Shown: positions 8,351 to 19,080, counted from the first letter of the stretch. The stretch is DNA of 64,000 nt from Acidobacteriota bacterium (GCA_019639235.1 JAHBSG010000021.1:1-64000), one strand, 5' to 3'. The notes: generated by a model from the letters alone, not told the origin. Made by a program: numbers and translations.

Positions 8351-9800
8351 GGTCGCGATGCGGCACATCCGTTCCGATGGTCCAGACGACCACCGAGCTT
8401 GAAAGCCCGAGCCCCGAGAGCCGGCCCGCCATCATTACAAGCGTCTCGCCCGCCGAGACAACGCCCGCCTCGAGAAGCGTCCGCTCGCCGATCTTCAGCA
8501 TTTCCTGCGTTGCCCAGGGCACCTCGTGAACGAATGGCTGAACGCCCCAGATGAGTGAAAGCTGGTTATAGGCGTCCTCCGATGTCGTCAGCCCAAAGGT
8601 TTTCAAGCCGGACCGAAAACTCGAAAGGCGGCGTGCCATCAATCCCGATTCGGTATAGACGGCGATCTTCTCGGTCATCGTTTCCTTCGCAGCGTAGGCG
8701 GCGGCTTTGCAAAGTGCCTGGCTCGTCCGGCCCGAGGGCGGGAGCGAATATTTGACCGGTTTCTTTAGCTGGTCGGGCCTGATCGTCTCGGCCGCGTCGA
8801 TGATCTGGGCCATTGTCCGAACCGTCTCGACCGGATATTTTCCGGAGGCAGTCTCCGCAGAGAGCATTACGGCATCGGTGCCGTCCCAAACGGCGTTGGC
8901 GACGTCCGATGCCTCGGCACGCGTCGGGTACGGGCTGTCGATCATCGATTGCAGCATCTGTGTCGCGGTGATGACAAAACGATCATTGGCGACGGCCCGT
9001 TCGATGATGCGTTTCTGATAGACCGGAACCAGCTCTACCGAGGTCTCAACACCGAGGTCGCCGCGGGCGACCATAACGCCGTCTGTCTCCTGGATAATCT
9101 CCTCGAGGTGCTCGATGGCTTCGGCTTTTTCGATCTTGGCGACGAGCAGTGCACGGCCCATCTCCCTGGTATTTAGCTTCTTGATCAGCTCCTTCGCCTC
9201 TCGGCAATCCTCCGCACGGCGGACAAATGAAAGCGCGATGTAATCAACATTTTGCGCCATCGCCCACTCAAGATCGACGTGGTCTTTTTCGGTCATTGAG
9301 GGGATCGGCAGCTTTGTTGAGGGAAGGTTTATTCCCTTGCGTTCATTTAGTTCGCCGCCAACGACGACCGTGCAGTTAACGTCGGTTTCCGTTACCGAAT
9401 CGACCTTGAGCTTGAGTGCTCCGTCGTCGAGAAGTATCACGGATTCGGGCGTGACAACCTTTGGGAGTTCTGAGAAATTTGTGCCAACGATCTTGTTCGT
9501 GCCATCCACTTCGCGGGTCGTGATGGTGAAGGGCGAGCCCTCACTTAGCGTTACGGCCTGGCCGCCGATCAGCGAACGAGTGCGGATCTTCGGCCCGGAA
9601 AGGTCGACAAGGATCGCAAGCGGGCGGTCGATCGAGCGTGCCGCTGCCCGAGCATTGGCGATGGTCTGTTCATGCTCGCTATGGGTGCCGTGCGACATAT
9701 TGATGCGGACGGCATTGACTCCGGCTTCGAGCATCGTCCGGATGATCGGTTCGGTATTTGAAGCCGGCCCGAGCGTTGCGAGGATCTTTGCGTTTCTCAT
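8322..9800 (-). CDS. pyk: pyruvate kinase
   Basis: A 492-residue pyruvate kinase, which converts phosphoenolpyruvate and ADP to pyruvate and ATP. It has the N-terminal KILATLGPASN strand, the substrate Arg/Asn motif VNAVRINMSHG, LVDLSGPKIRT, the Mg/K site MVARGDLGVE and the TATQMLQSM motif. The B domain and C-terminal allosteric domain are present, so it looks intact. It is the last gene of a minus-strand series (TlpA, Nudix, GH15, pyk) with 76 bases to GH15. Its 3' end overlaps a plus-strand hydrolase by 29 bases. Confidence 0.97.
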   Translation of the reverse strand: MRNAKILATLGPASNTEPIIRTMLEAGVNAVRINMSHGTHSEHEQTIANARAAARSIDRPLAILVDLSGPKIRTRSLIGGQAVTLSEGSPFTITTREVDGTNKIVGTNFSELPKVVTPESVILLDDGALKLKVDSVTETDVNCTVVVGGELNERKGINLPSTKLPIPSMTEKDHVDLEWAMAQNVDYIALSFVRRAEDCREAKELIKKLNTREMGRALLVAKIEKAEAIEHLEEIIQETDGVMVARGDLGVETSVELVPVYQKRIIERAVANDRFVITATQMLQSMIDSPYPTRAEASDVANAVWDGTDAVMLSAETASGKYPVETVRTMAQIIDAAETIRPDQLKKPVKYSLPPSGRTSQALCKAAAYAAKETMTEKIAVYTESGLMARRLSSFRSGLKTFGLTTSEDAYNQLSLIWGVQPFVHEVPWATQEMLKIGERTLLEAGVVSAGETLVMMAGRLSGLGLSSSVVVWTIGTDVPHRDLKAAPSQEN

Positions 9801-9876
9801 TATTTGGATTGTATCTCACAGCGGCGGCACCTGCGAAAATGGCCGCCCGCGGGTTAACAGATATGTTTATCGTTCG

Positions 9877-11820
9877 TTACTTTGTGAGCTCCCGAAGCTT
9901 TTCAAGATAGTGCAGCGTCGCGGCGACAAAGGTCGAGTGCGACCACGTGAGCGGTGCGACCGAGACCGGCCCGCCGGTTACGGGGTCGGCCTGCTCGGCG
10001 AGCACTCCGGAGGGCAACGCCTTCTGCACGACCCAATCGATGAGGGCGAGAGCTTTCATGAGTTCCGCGGCGGTCATCGCCCGGGCGATGTAGTACTCGG
10101 CAAGCCAAAGGGTACAGATGAACCACGCATTGCCGGGTTCGCGGTCCGAGACGCGCATGTAGCCGTCATTTTCAAAGCGGGCCGTGCCGCCGCTTGAGAC
10201 GCCAAGCTTTTCTTCGATCGCCCGCATCGTGCTTGCGACCTTCGGGTCGGTGACGGAAAAGCAATCAAAATAAAACAGGCCGAAAAGCGAGGCATCGACA
10301 GTTGCGTCGGGCTCAAAGTTATCATCTCCGTTGAACTGCAGCGAGCGGAGATAGCGGCCGTACTGCTCGCTGAAAAGGTAACGCTCCATCGCGGCGACGA
10401 TCGAATCTGCCCTTTCTCGATAGCGTTCGGCCCTGCCGTGCTCCGCAAAGAGCTCGGCAAAGTTTGCGGCTGCCCGAAGCCCCGCAACGACCGAAGCACA
10501 GGTAAATGTGTGAATGCCGCGGCGGTCTTCCCAGAGGTTCCAGCTCGGTGCCGGAAGCCCAAGCTCCGGATGAATGAACTCGGCCATGAAATCGGCACAA
10601 GGAATCGTCATTCGCGTATAGAGCCGATGGGCGAATTCGATGTCGCGATAGCGGTCGTAGTGCTCCCAGAGCGACCAAAGGACGAGAGCCGTTTCGTCCT
10701 CCTGGATCGGCACCTGCGGCTTTCCGCTCCAGCGATCCCAGGCGGCGTGCCAGCCCGAGGCGACCGTTCCGTCGGCATTGTATTTCTGCAGGAAATAGCC
10801 GTTTGGATGAACGATCCTCCCGCACAGGTCGAAGAACTTTCGCGTCAGGTGCGAGAAGCCCGCTAGGTCGAGAGCCTCGGCGACAAAAGCACCGTCACGC
10901 GGCCAGAGATAGCTGTAGTGGTCGGTCGCGCGGAGCGTAACGTCCCAGTCGTTGGCCGCGAGGATCGCGCCGCCGTTGTCCATCTGGCTGTGGACGATGA
11001 GCAGCGAACGCTTGAACAGTTCCTTGATCTCAGGCGATAGCGGCTCAAGGTCGGTCTCGTTCTTGTTGACCCACGCCCGCCAATAATTTGCCGTGTAGTC
11101 CAAATACTCGCTCGGGTCAGAGCTGGCAACGTGCCCGTTGAGCCGTGCGACCTCGGCGTGGTCCGTTCCGGCGGCGATCCAGTAAAAGAACTCAAAATTT
11201 CCACCCGGTTCAAGCTCAAAATGCACACCAATGGTCGAATCGACAGAGCCTTCGGTGACCACGCCGCCGTGGAGTTCGCCGTCCTCAGCGTCTCGCCAAG
11301 TGCCTTCCTGCCCTTGAAAATCTTTCCGCCCCGTTGCAAAGGTATCGAAATGCGGCGCCGTATTAATAAGAAAGTAGCGTTCCTTTTGGTAATGGATCAG
11401 CGAACGCGTCTCGGGATCGTAATAGGCCGTATCGCCGACCTTGTTCTCATAAAGCCGAAAGTCGTGGTGGAGAAAAACGCGGACGCTCCGCTTCCGTCCG
11501 GCGATATCAAAAATGCGGACGCGGCGGAGGAAGATATTCTCGTGGCTCGCGACGGTATCATTCGCTTCGATAACGATGCCGAGCGATGCGTTCTTGAGCT
11601 TGACGGCCGTGACGAGTGTTTCGGGCTGGTAGCGAAGATCGCGTTCCCAGCCGGCGTCCGACGTCCACGCAAAACTCCCGTCGCACCAAACGCCGAAACG
11701 CGAGACGGCCCCGTACGTATGGTTCTCTTGCCCGACGTGCGGAAAATATATGTCGCGAATTTGGTACTTGTCGTCGAAATTGACGAGCAGCGAACCATTG
11801 CCTACGGGGATATCACGCAT
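9877..11820 (-). CDS. glycoside hydrolase family 15 glucoamylase-like protein
   Basis: A 647-residue cytoplasmic GH15 enzyme without a signal peptide. An N-terminal beta-sandwich (MRDIPVGNGSLLVNFD, IRDIYFPHVGQENH) is followed by the (alpha/alpha)6 barrel. Barrel motifs include HYSYLWPRDGAF, QEDETALVLWSLW and SWNLWEDRRGIHTFT, whose Glu corresponds to the general acid. LAEQADP (Glu609) and PLTWSHSTF near the C-terminus match the general-base region of the family. GH15 enzymes release glucose from alpha-glucans or cleave trehalose. A pyruvate kinase gene lies downstream and a Nudix gene 19 bases upstream. Confidence 0.93.
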   Translation of the reverse strand: MRDIPVGNGSLLVNFDDKYQIRDIYFPHVGQENHTYGAVSRFGVWCDGSFAWTSDAGWERDLRYQPETLVTAVKLKNASLGIVIEANDTVASHENIFLRRVRIFDIAGRKRSVRVFLHHDFRLYENKVGDTAYYDPETRSLIHYQKERYFLINTAPHFDTFATGRKDFQGQEGTWRDAEDGELHGGVVTEGSVDSTIGVHFELEPGGNFEFFYWIAAGTDHAEVARLNGHVASSDPSEYLDYTANYWRAWVNKNETDLEPLSPEIKELFKRSLLIVHSQMDNGGAILAANDWDVTLRATDHYSYLWPRDGAFVAEALDLAGFSHLTRKFFDLCGRIVHPNGYFLQKYNADGTVASGWHAAWDRWSGKPQVPIQEDETALVLWSLWEHYDRYRDIEFAHRLYTRMTIPCADFMAEFIHPELGLPAPSWNLWEDRRGIHTFTCASVVAGLRAAANFAELFAEHGRAERYRERADSIVAAMERYLFSEQYGRYLRSLQFNGDDNFEPDATVDASLFGLFYFDCFSVTDPKVASTMRAIEEKLGVSSGGTARFENDGYMRVSDREPGNAWFICTLWLAEYYIARAMTAAELMKALALIDWVVQKALPSGVLAEQADPVTGGPVSVAPLTWSHSTFVAATLHYLEKLRELTK

Positions 11821-11839
11821 TCTGAATCAAGCTAAAGTT

Positions 11840-12280
11840 CTACTTCGAAGTCATCTCAAAATTGGCCTTACCGAGAATCACGACCGATTTTTCGCTGTCG
11901 AAGGCGAGGGTGCTGATGGCTTCATCGACCGGGAACCAGCGGGCCTCGGCCACTTCGTGGTCGTGGTCGGCGACGTCGCCGGAGACGTACCGCATCAGAT
12001 AAAAATGAACGAATTTATGTATTCTGATCGGCGTTCCGGAGCGTGAATCGACGAACCAATATTCGATAGTCTCGATAGGCTCGATGAGTTCGCACTCGAT
12101 GCCGGCTTCCTCGCGGACCTCGCGGAGAGCGGCCTGCTCGGGAGTTTCGCCGGGGTCGATGATGCCTTTCGGCAATTGCCACCGCATTTCCGGGATCATC
12201 AGCACAAGCGCGACCTCAAGCTTGCCGTCTGTTTCCCTAAATGCGGCCCCGCCCGCCGAAACCTGCTTTCGTGTTTCCAT
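11840..12280 (-). CDS. Nudix hydrolase
   Basis: A 146-residue Nudix protein. The Nudix box GIIDPGETPEQAALREVREE followed by AGI matches GX5EX7REUXEEXGU exactly. The MRWQLPKG lead-in and the short length resemble bis(5'-nucleosyl)-tetraphosphatase (Ap4A) type hydrolases. Substrates are nucleoside diphosphates linked to X. It lies 6 bases after the TlpA-like gene and 19 before the GH15 gene on the same strand, so the three are probably one operon. Confidence 0.92.
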   Translation of the reverse strand: METRKQVSAGGAAFRETDGKLEVALVLMIPEMRWQLPKGIIDPGETPEQAALREVREEAGIECELIEPIETIEYWFVDSRSGTPIRIHKFVHFYLMRYVSGDVADHDHEVAEARWFPVDEAISTLAFDSEKSVVILGKANFEMTSK

Positions 12281-12286
12281 CGTGGG

Positions 12287-12853
12287 CTATTTTGCGATCG
12301 CCTGTGCGATGGCTTCGTCAAGCTGGGCGGCGATCTCCTTATCGAAGCCAACGATCTTGCGGACGAACTTGCCTTCACGGTCGAAGATCGCCGTTTGCGG
12401 TATCGCCGATTCTTCGCCAAAAACGAACCGCGTAAGTTCGTCCTCGGGAACCGCGAGCGGATAGGTGATCTTCATTTCCTCAAGAAACGCCGGGACCTTT
12501 GGCCGATCTTCCGGGCCGCCGACGTGGAGCCCGATGACCTGCAGGTCGTTCGGATAGCGCGCCTGAAGCTCGAGCAAATGCGGAATGCCTTCCTTACACG
12601 GCGGGCAATAGGTAGCCCAGAAATCAAGCAGCAAAACGCGGCCCTTGAAGTCCTTGACCTTCTGCACATTGCCTTCAAAGGTGCTCCAGCTAAGCTCGGC
12701 CTCGGGCTTCATCGCACGCCGCGGAGCGTCCTTGACCGGCATCCCGTTGACCGCAACCGGACGGTCACCAACGGCCACCGGAGCCGCCGCGGGCTTGCAG
12801 GCGGCCGAGAAGATAAGCGATACGATCCCAATAAAAAACAATCCAAACCGCAT
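12287..12853 (-). CDS. TlpA-like thioredoxin-fold lipoprotein
   Basis: A 188-residue protein with a signal peptide and lipobox (Phe-Ser-Ala-Ala-Cys19). A Pro/Ala/Val-rich linker is followed by a thioredoxin fold whose active site is WATYCPPC (Cys83, Cys86). The cis-Pro is in the phrase AIPQTAIFD. Such TlpA/ResA proteins are membrane-anchored thiol-disulphide reductases in cytochrome maturation or oxidative defence. It is the first gene of the minus-strand series running to pyk and is divergent from the NifU-like gene. Confidence 0.92.
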   Translation of the reverse strand: MRFGLFFIGIVSLIFSAACKPAAAPVAVGDRPVAVNGMPVKDAPRRAMKPEAELSWSTFEGNVQKVKDFKGRVLLLDFWATYCPPCKEGIPHLLELQARYPNDLQVIGLHVGGPEDRPKVPAFLEEMKITYPLAVPEDELTRFVFGEESAIPQTAIFDREGKFVRKIVGFDKEIAAQLDEAIAQAIAK

Positions 12854-12929
12854 AGCCCGATTTTACATAAGTTCGCCGGTAAGTTCACATTGGCGGTAGT
12901 CTTCGGCCGACCTGTGGCAAAATTGTTAT

Positions 12930-13475
12930 GTGCCGCAGGGAAGCGAAAAATTGTCGGACGTTCTCGGAAGGGCTCTCGCCCTCCAATGTGACGAGCCGAA
13001 TGCCATTGGCAGAGCGGTGCGGTTTGCCTGCGGCTGCTTTGTCGAGTTCAGTCTTGCGATCGACGATGAAAGCCGTGTGATCGGCCAGCTTTCGCTTGAG
13101 ACCAACGGATGCCCGGCGATGATCGCGGCCGCCGTAGCGTTAACTGATCGGCTATCGGGCCGCAGTTTGCAGGGCCTTGAGGGGCTTGAGGACTTCGGGC
13201 AAGGCGACGAAGAAGGCGGCTGTGCTGAAATCGCCGCAGATGCGCTCCGGTCGGCACTCGCGGCTTACCGTGACCGGCAGGTTGCCGAGTTCATCGGCGA
13301 GCGGGCGCTGATCTGTTCCTGCTTCGGAATTGGCGAGGACGCTATCGAGGCGGCACTCCGCGACCCCGAAGTTCATTCGCTCGATGACCTGATGGACACG
13401 ACACGCGCCGGAACGGGCTGCGGCTCGTGCCGAATGCTGCTCGTAGAGATGCTTGATGCCCGCGAGGAGCGTTGA
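12930..13475 (+). CDS. NifU-like protein: IscU-type scaffold plus BFD-like [2Fe-2S] domain
   Basis: A 181-residue protein in two parts. Residues 25-113 look like an IscU scaffold, with Cys34 (FACGC), Cys61 (TNGCPA) and Cys98 (EGGCAE) in the places of the three cluster-binding cysteines. Residues 126-175 match the central ferredoxin-like domain of NifU: CSCFG (Cys129, Cys131) and TRAGTGCGSC (Cys164, Cys167). The C-terminal Nfu domain of full NifU is absent. The role is probably Fe-S cluster assembly or delivery. The best start is GTG at 12930; the ATG two bases earlier is out of frame. No nif or isc genes are nearby. Confidence 0.8.
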   Translation: MPQGSEKLSDVLGRALALQCDEPNAIGRAVRFACGCFVEFSLAIDDESRVIGQLSLETNGCPAMIAAAVALTDRLSGRSLQGLEGLEDFGQGDEEGGCAEIAADALRSALAAYRDRQVAEFIGERALICSCFGIGEDAIEAALRDPEVHSLDDLMDTTRAGTGCGSCRMLLVEMLDAREER

Positions 13476-13608
13476 TTTTTGTGGTTTTCGTTATGATATA
13501 ATTCCGAAGTTCGTCAGGCGCTGTGTTTTGGCGAACGATCTCAATTAGGGAGTGGTATTTTGTTTCGGGCTGCCGTTTGAGCAGCGTAAAAGTTTTGTTC
13601 GATAAGTA

Positions 13609-15042
13609 ATGGACGACCCTGCCAGTTTATCTGCCTTGATCTCGGGTCCTGTGCTGAACTTCGCTCTGGAGTTTCCTTCGATAGGATCTGTCACGTTCAA
13701 CTTTATCTTGGTGATCGCGCTTGTCCTGGCCAACGGATTTTTCGTAGCCAGCGAGTTCGCCTTGGTCAAGGTGCGCCGGTCGCGGATCGAATCGCTTGCC
13801 GCCGAGGGCGACCGAGCCGCGATCCGGCTGCTCGGCATGCTCACGAACCTGAACGCCTACGTCTCGGCAACCCAGCTCGGTATCACGCTCTCCTCGCTCG
13901 GGCTTGGTTGGCTCGGTGAGCCGGCGGTGGCATCGGTTCTTGAGCCTTTCCTCAGCCAATTTGCGGAGATGGCCGGGCTTCCGTGGCTTGCGTCCGGAGC
14001 CGTGCTTCACACGGTCTCTTTCGCCATCGCGTTCTCGTTGATCACATTCCTGCACATCGTCTTTGGCGAGCTTGCGCCAAAGACCGCGGCGCTCGAGATC
14101 TCAGAAAAGGTCTCGTATTTCGTCGCGGTACCGCTGCAGATCTTTTACAAGGTCTTCTATTACCCGATCCGCCTGCTCGATTGGGCCGGTACAAAGACCG
14201 CAAAGGCCTTCGGGCTCGAGCCGACCGGTGAGCACGGGGCGAGCTATTCAGAAGACGAGATCCGGGCGTTGATAAATGCTTCGCAGGAGAAAGGGCTGCT
14301 CAATGAGGACGAACGGCGGCTTATTAACCAGGTCTTCGAGTTCTCCGAAACGACCGTTCGCGAGGCGATGGTGCCGCGGACCGAAATGGTCGCGATCCAG
14401 GCAAAATGTTCGCTCGACGAGATAGTCGAAGCTTTTCGAAGCCACGGCTATTCGAGGCTGCCGGTCTATGATGAATCGCTCGACGACATCCGCGGCGTCA
14501 TCCATAGCAAGGACATCCTTCGGTTCATCAATTCCCCGAACTCATTTCGGCTTGAAAAGATACTTCAAAAGCCGGTTTATGTTGTCGACGCCGCCCGGCT
14601 CGAGGATGTGCTTCGGCAGATGCAGCAGGAGAAATTCCACTTCGGTTTTGTTGTCGATGAGCACGGCGGCGTTGAGGGCATAATCACGCTTGAGGACCTG
14701 CTTGAGGAGATCGTCGGCGAGATCAGCGACGAGCACGACGAAGAGGTCAACGAGCAGATACACGAACAGCCGGACGGCAGCTTTGTGCTCGACGGCGGCC
14801 TTGCGGTCCGCGACCTGAACAAGCGGCTCGGGCTTCATTTGCCGATCTCTGAGGCCTACACGACGATCGCCGGCTTCCTGATGTCCGAGTCCGGCCAGAT
14901 ACTAGATGAAGGCGACCTTGTCCCATTTAATGGCCATACTTTCGAGGTTGAAAAAACAGCGAAACGCCGGATCATCAAGGTCCGAATGCGGGCGACCGTA
15001 AAGGCGGAGGCTCCGGAAGCCGATGCGGCACTCGCGGCCTAG
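13609..15042 (+). CDS. CNNM/CorC (HlyC) family membrane protein with CBS pair
   Basis: A 477-residue hemolysin-family protein. It has an N-terminal DUF21/CNNM membrane domain (the ANGFFVASEFALVKVRRSRI signature, three to four helices), a CBS pair around residues 245-370 (VPRTEMVAI; HGYSRLPVYDESLDDIRGVI; VVDEHGGVEGIITLEDLLEE) and a C-terminal CorC_HlyC transporter-associated domain. The family is linked to Mg2+/Co2+ export. A TATAAT at 13497-13502 with TTGATT 19 bases upstream may be its promoter, leaving a leader of about 100 bases. No clear Shine-Dalgarno precedes the ATG. Confidence 0.95.
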   Translation: MDDPASLSALISGPVLNFALEFPSIGSVTFNFILVIALVLANGFFVASEFALVKVRRSRIESLAAEGDRAAIRLLGMLTNLNAYVSATQLGITLSSLGLGWLGEPAVASVLEPFLSQFAEMAGLPWLASGAVLHTVSFAIAFSLITFLHIVFGELAPKTAALEISEKVSYFVAVPLQIFYKVFYYPIRLLDWAGTKTAKAFGLEPTGEHGASYSEDEIRALINASQEKGLLNEDERRLINQVFEFSETTVREAMVPRTEMVAIQAKCSLDEIVEAFRSHGYSRLPVYDESLDDIRGVIHSKDILRFINSPNSFRLEKILQKPVYVVDAARLEDVLRQMQQEKFHFGFVVDEHGGVEGIITLEDLLEEIVGEISDEHDEEVNEQIHEQPDGSFVLDGGLAVRDLNKRLGLHLPISEAYTTIAGFLMSESGQILDEGDLVPFNGHTFEVEKTAKRRIIKVRMRATVKAEAPEADAALAA

Positions 15043-16445
<1,403 letters not shown>

Positions 16446-16446
<1 letters not shown>

Positions 16447-16958
16447 TGGATATTCGAAAGGCTTTACTGGCGGAGCACTCGAAGCGGATGACAACGGCGA
16501 TAACGGATCATGTCGCGGATGACGCCGGCCGATTTCGTGTTCTGGCAAGGCTTTTTCTCGGTCCCGATCCGCTGATCGCTCAGCGAGCCGGTTGGCCGCT
16601 CAGCAACGCGGTTGAGCGAAATCCCGAACTCGCGACACCGTACCTATCGGTTTTTGTCGATCAGCTAACTCGAAATGATGTTCACAACGCTGTAAAGCGA
16701 AACGTTGTTCGGCTGCTGCAGTTCGTTGACATTCCTGAACGGCTGCAGGGAAAGGTCTTCTCGCATTGCCTCGACCTGATCGCCGATCCGCGAGAGCCGA
16801 TCGCGGTCAAGGCGTTTTCAATAACGGTCGCCGAACGTATCGCTCAGGCCGACCAGGCATTGGTCGATGAACTCAAGCTCGTTGCCGGGCCACTTGTAAA
16901 GAATGCGTCGCCCGGTCTGCGGGTTCGGCTGAGAAAGATGTTCCCTGAGCTGCGTTAG
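16446..16958 (+). CDS. conserved HEAT/ARM-like helical protein
   Basis: A 170-residue, all-helical protein that I recognise as similar to a conserved uncharacterised family common in Bacteroidetes. Those homologues begin near MNIRQALLEEHSK, matching VDIRKALLAEHSK here. This supports the GTG at 16446, which shares its G with the enolase stop. Later blocks (AQRAGWPLSNAVERNPEL, NAVKRNVVRLLQFVDIPE, REPIAVKAFSITVAERIA) look like successive HEAT-type helix pairs of about 35-40 residues. Function is unknown; a protein- or nucleic-acid-binding scaffold is a guess. The next gene follows after 7 bases. Confidence 0.8.
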
Positions 16959-16965
16959 AGGGCCC

Positions 16966-17382
16966 ATGACTATCTCGATCACAGAAGACATATCGAAGCT
17001 CGACATCGAGCTTATCCATCGATTTCTGGTCGAAGAGTCCTATTGGGCACGTGAGCGAACGCTTGAGCAAACCAAGACGGCGATCGAAAATTCGATGTGC
17101 TTCGGCGTTTACGATGGCGAGCGGCAGGTCGCCTTTGCCCGCGTCGTCAGCGACAAGGCCACATTCGCATACATAGGCGATGTTTTCGTGGTCGAAGGAT
17201 ATCGCGGCCGCGGCGTCAGCAAGATGCTGATGCAGTACATTGTCGAGCACCCCGAACTGCAGGGCCTTCGGCGATGGGTTCTTGCGACCCGCGATGCCCA
17301 CGGGCTTTACGAACAGTTCGAATTCGCACCGCTCCGCCATCCCGAACGCTGGATGGAGAAAACGGCCCCGAACGCTTACTAA
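16966..17382 (+). CDS. GNAT family N-acetyltransferase
   Basis: A 138-residue GNAT acetyltransferase. The acetyl-CoA pyrophosphate loop is VVEGYRGRGVSKML near residue 75, preceded by the beta-4 strand FAYIGDVFV. The N-terminal WARERTLEQTKTAIENS and the late HGLYEQFEFAPL are typical of a small subgroup annotated as YjdJ/ElaA-like acetyltransferases. Substrate unknown. It starts 7 bases after the HEAT-like gene and closes the eno transcript. Confidence 0.9.
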   Translation: MTISITEDISKLDIELIHRFLVEESYWARERTLEQTKTAIENSMCFGVYDGERQVAFARVVSDKATFAYIGDVFVVEGYRGRGVSKMLMQYIVEHPELQGLRRWVLATRDAHGLYEQFEFAPLRHPERWMEKTAPNAY

Positions 17383-17517
17383 AAAACCTCTGGTAAAGGC
17401 ACGCCGATTTCCGATATAATTTCATTAGCGGCGTTCCCACATGCGTCGCACTTTCCTGTAATTTTTTCGACCCTCGTTATCGCTGTTGCATCATTGCAGT
17501 AAGCGATCTACCTCAAA

Positions 17518-19062
17518 ATGAACAAACCTCTCGAAAGGCCGCTTGCTCTTATCATCCTTGACGGATGGGGTTCCGCCGATGCTTCGGAAGCGAACGCCAT
17601 CGCCGCCGCACACACGCCCTATTACGACGAGATCTGTCGCCGCTATCCGGAAACACGGCTTTCTGCCGCCGGTGAGGCGGTCGGGCTCGCCGCCAACGAG
17701 CCGGGCAATGCCGAACTCGGCCATATGAACATCGGTGCCGGCCGCGTCGTTCGAACGCCTGTTTCGAACATTCGCGAGGCGGTCCGCTCGGGCGCATACA
17801 TGGAGAACGAGGTTCTCACCCGTGCCTTTGCCGAGGCAAAAGCCGCCAGACAGAAGGTCCACCTCGTCGGAATGATCAGCCAGGGCGACATTCACTCCTC
17901 GCAGGAAAATCTCTTTGCGATGATCCGAATGGCGAAGAAATTCGGGCTTGCCGATGTCTTTATTCACGGCATCTTAGATGGCCGCGATGAGCCGCCGCGA
18001 ACGTCGGACGTGCTCGTCGAAGCGCTCGAGGTCAAACTCGCCGATTTCGGCATCGGCCGGATCGCATCGCTTTGCGGCCGGTTCTACGGAATGGACAGCA
18101 GCGAGAATTGGGAGCGGACTGCCCGCGCATTTACTATGCTGGTCCATGCCGAGGGCGAGCGGGCCGCGGACCCTGTGATGGCCGTTCGGAGTTCGTTCCT
18201 TCGCGGCATCTCGGATGAGTTCATCGCCCCGATCGTCTTCGAATCCTCACCCGGCGTGCCGGTCGCGACGGTTCAAAGCGGCGACCTTGTCATCTATTTT
18301 AATCACCGGCCCGATACGGCCCGCCAACTCGTCCGGGCGCTTTCCGTGCCGGATACCGGAATGATCACAGCCGCCTCAAAGCCCGAGGTCAACAGCGTTT
18401 GCCTTGCCGAATACGACCCGAACTTCGGGCTGCCGGTCGCTTTTCCGTCGCCGGTCATTGGCGGCGTTCTCGGCTCGGTCCTCGCGGCAAATCAGATCGC
18501 GAATTTCCGCATTTCCGAGTCCGATCGCTTTCCGCACGTCTCGCGATTTCTCGACTGCGGCGTCAGCGATGCCGCCGAGTTCGAGGTCGGAGTCGAGGTG
18601 CCTTCGCTTGAGGGCTTTGACCGTGCGGCCGAGCCCGAACTTCGCAGTTTCAAGATCACCGATCGCTTCATCAAGGCCGTTCACGAAGAACCCGGGAGCG
18701 TTTTCGTTCTTAACTTTCCGGCGCCGGGATTATTGGCCGAAACCGGCAGCTTTGAACGGACGGTCGAGGCCGTTCAGTATGTCGATACCTGTCTCGGCGG
18801 TGTCATTCGCCACCTGCGCAATGCAGGCGGAGCGGCCATCGTCACCGCGACCCACGGAAACTGCGAACAAATGACGGACGAGAGCGGCGAGCCCGATCGG
18901 AATGCCACCGTGAACCCGGTACCGTTCCATCTTGTCGATGACCTGGCTCAGGGCACGGCATTGCGGCCGGACGGCACGCTCGCCGATGTCGCACCGACGC
19001 TGCTCGCGATGGCCGGGCTTTCGAGCTCACCGGAGATGACCGGCAGCGATCTTCGCGCCTGA
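17518..19062 (+). CDS. 2,3-BPG-independent phosphoglycerate mutase homologue, active site degenerate
   Basis: A 514-residue protein with the full length and layout of iPGM (GpmI). It has ILDGWG at 13-18, the NxELGHMNIGAGRVV block, GILDGRDEPP, NHRPDTARQ, ISESDRFPHVS, a THGN block and NPVPF. Most catalytic residues are replaced relative to the Geobacillus enzyme. The phosphorylated Ser62 is Ala65, Asp403 is Gly404, His407 is Glu408, Asp444 is Thr445 and His462 is Ala463. Only Asp15 and His446 of the seven metal ligands remain. Arg264 is Thr and Lys336 is Arg. The frame is intact and codon use is like that of its neighbours, so it is a conserved-looking pseudoenzyme candidate rather than a decayed gene. 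TATAAT at 17415 may be its promoter. Confidence 0.85.
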   Translation: MNKPLERPLALIILDGWGSADASEANAIAAAHTPYYDEICRRYPETRLSAAGEAVGLAANEPGNAELGHMNIGAGRVVRTPVSNIREAVRSGAYMENEVLTRAFAEAKAARQKVHLVGMISQGDIHSSQENLFAMIRMAKKFGLADVFIHGILDGRDEPPRTSDVLVEALEVKLADFGIGRIASLCGRFYGMDSSENWERTARAFTMLVHAEGERAADPVMAVRSSFLRGISDEFIAPIVFESSPGVPVATVQSGDLVIYFNHRPDTARQLVRALSVPDTGMITAASKPEVNSVCLAEYDPNFGLPVAFPSPVIGGVLGSVLAANQIANFRISESDRFPHVSRFLDCGVSDAAEFEVGVEVPSLEGFDRAAEPELRSFKITDRFIKAVHEEPGSVFVLNFPAPGLLAETGSFERTVEAVQYVDTCLGGVIRHLRNAGGAAIVTATHGNCEQMTDESGEPDRNATVNPVPFHLVDDLAQGTALRPDGTLADVAPTLLAMAGLSSSPEMTGSDLRA

Positions 19063-19080
19063 AAATTGCTCAAATTGATG

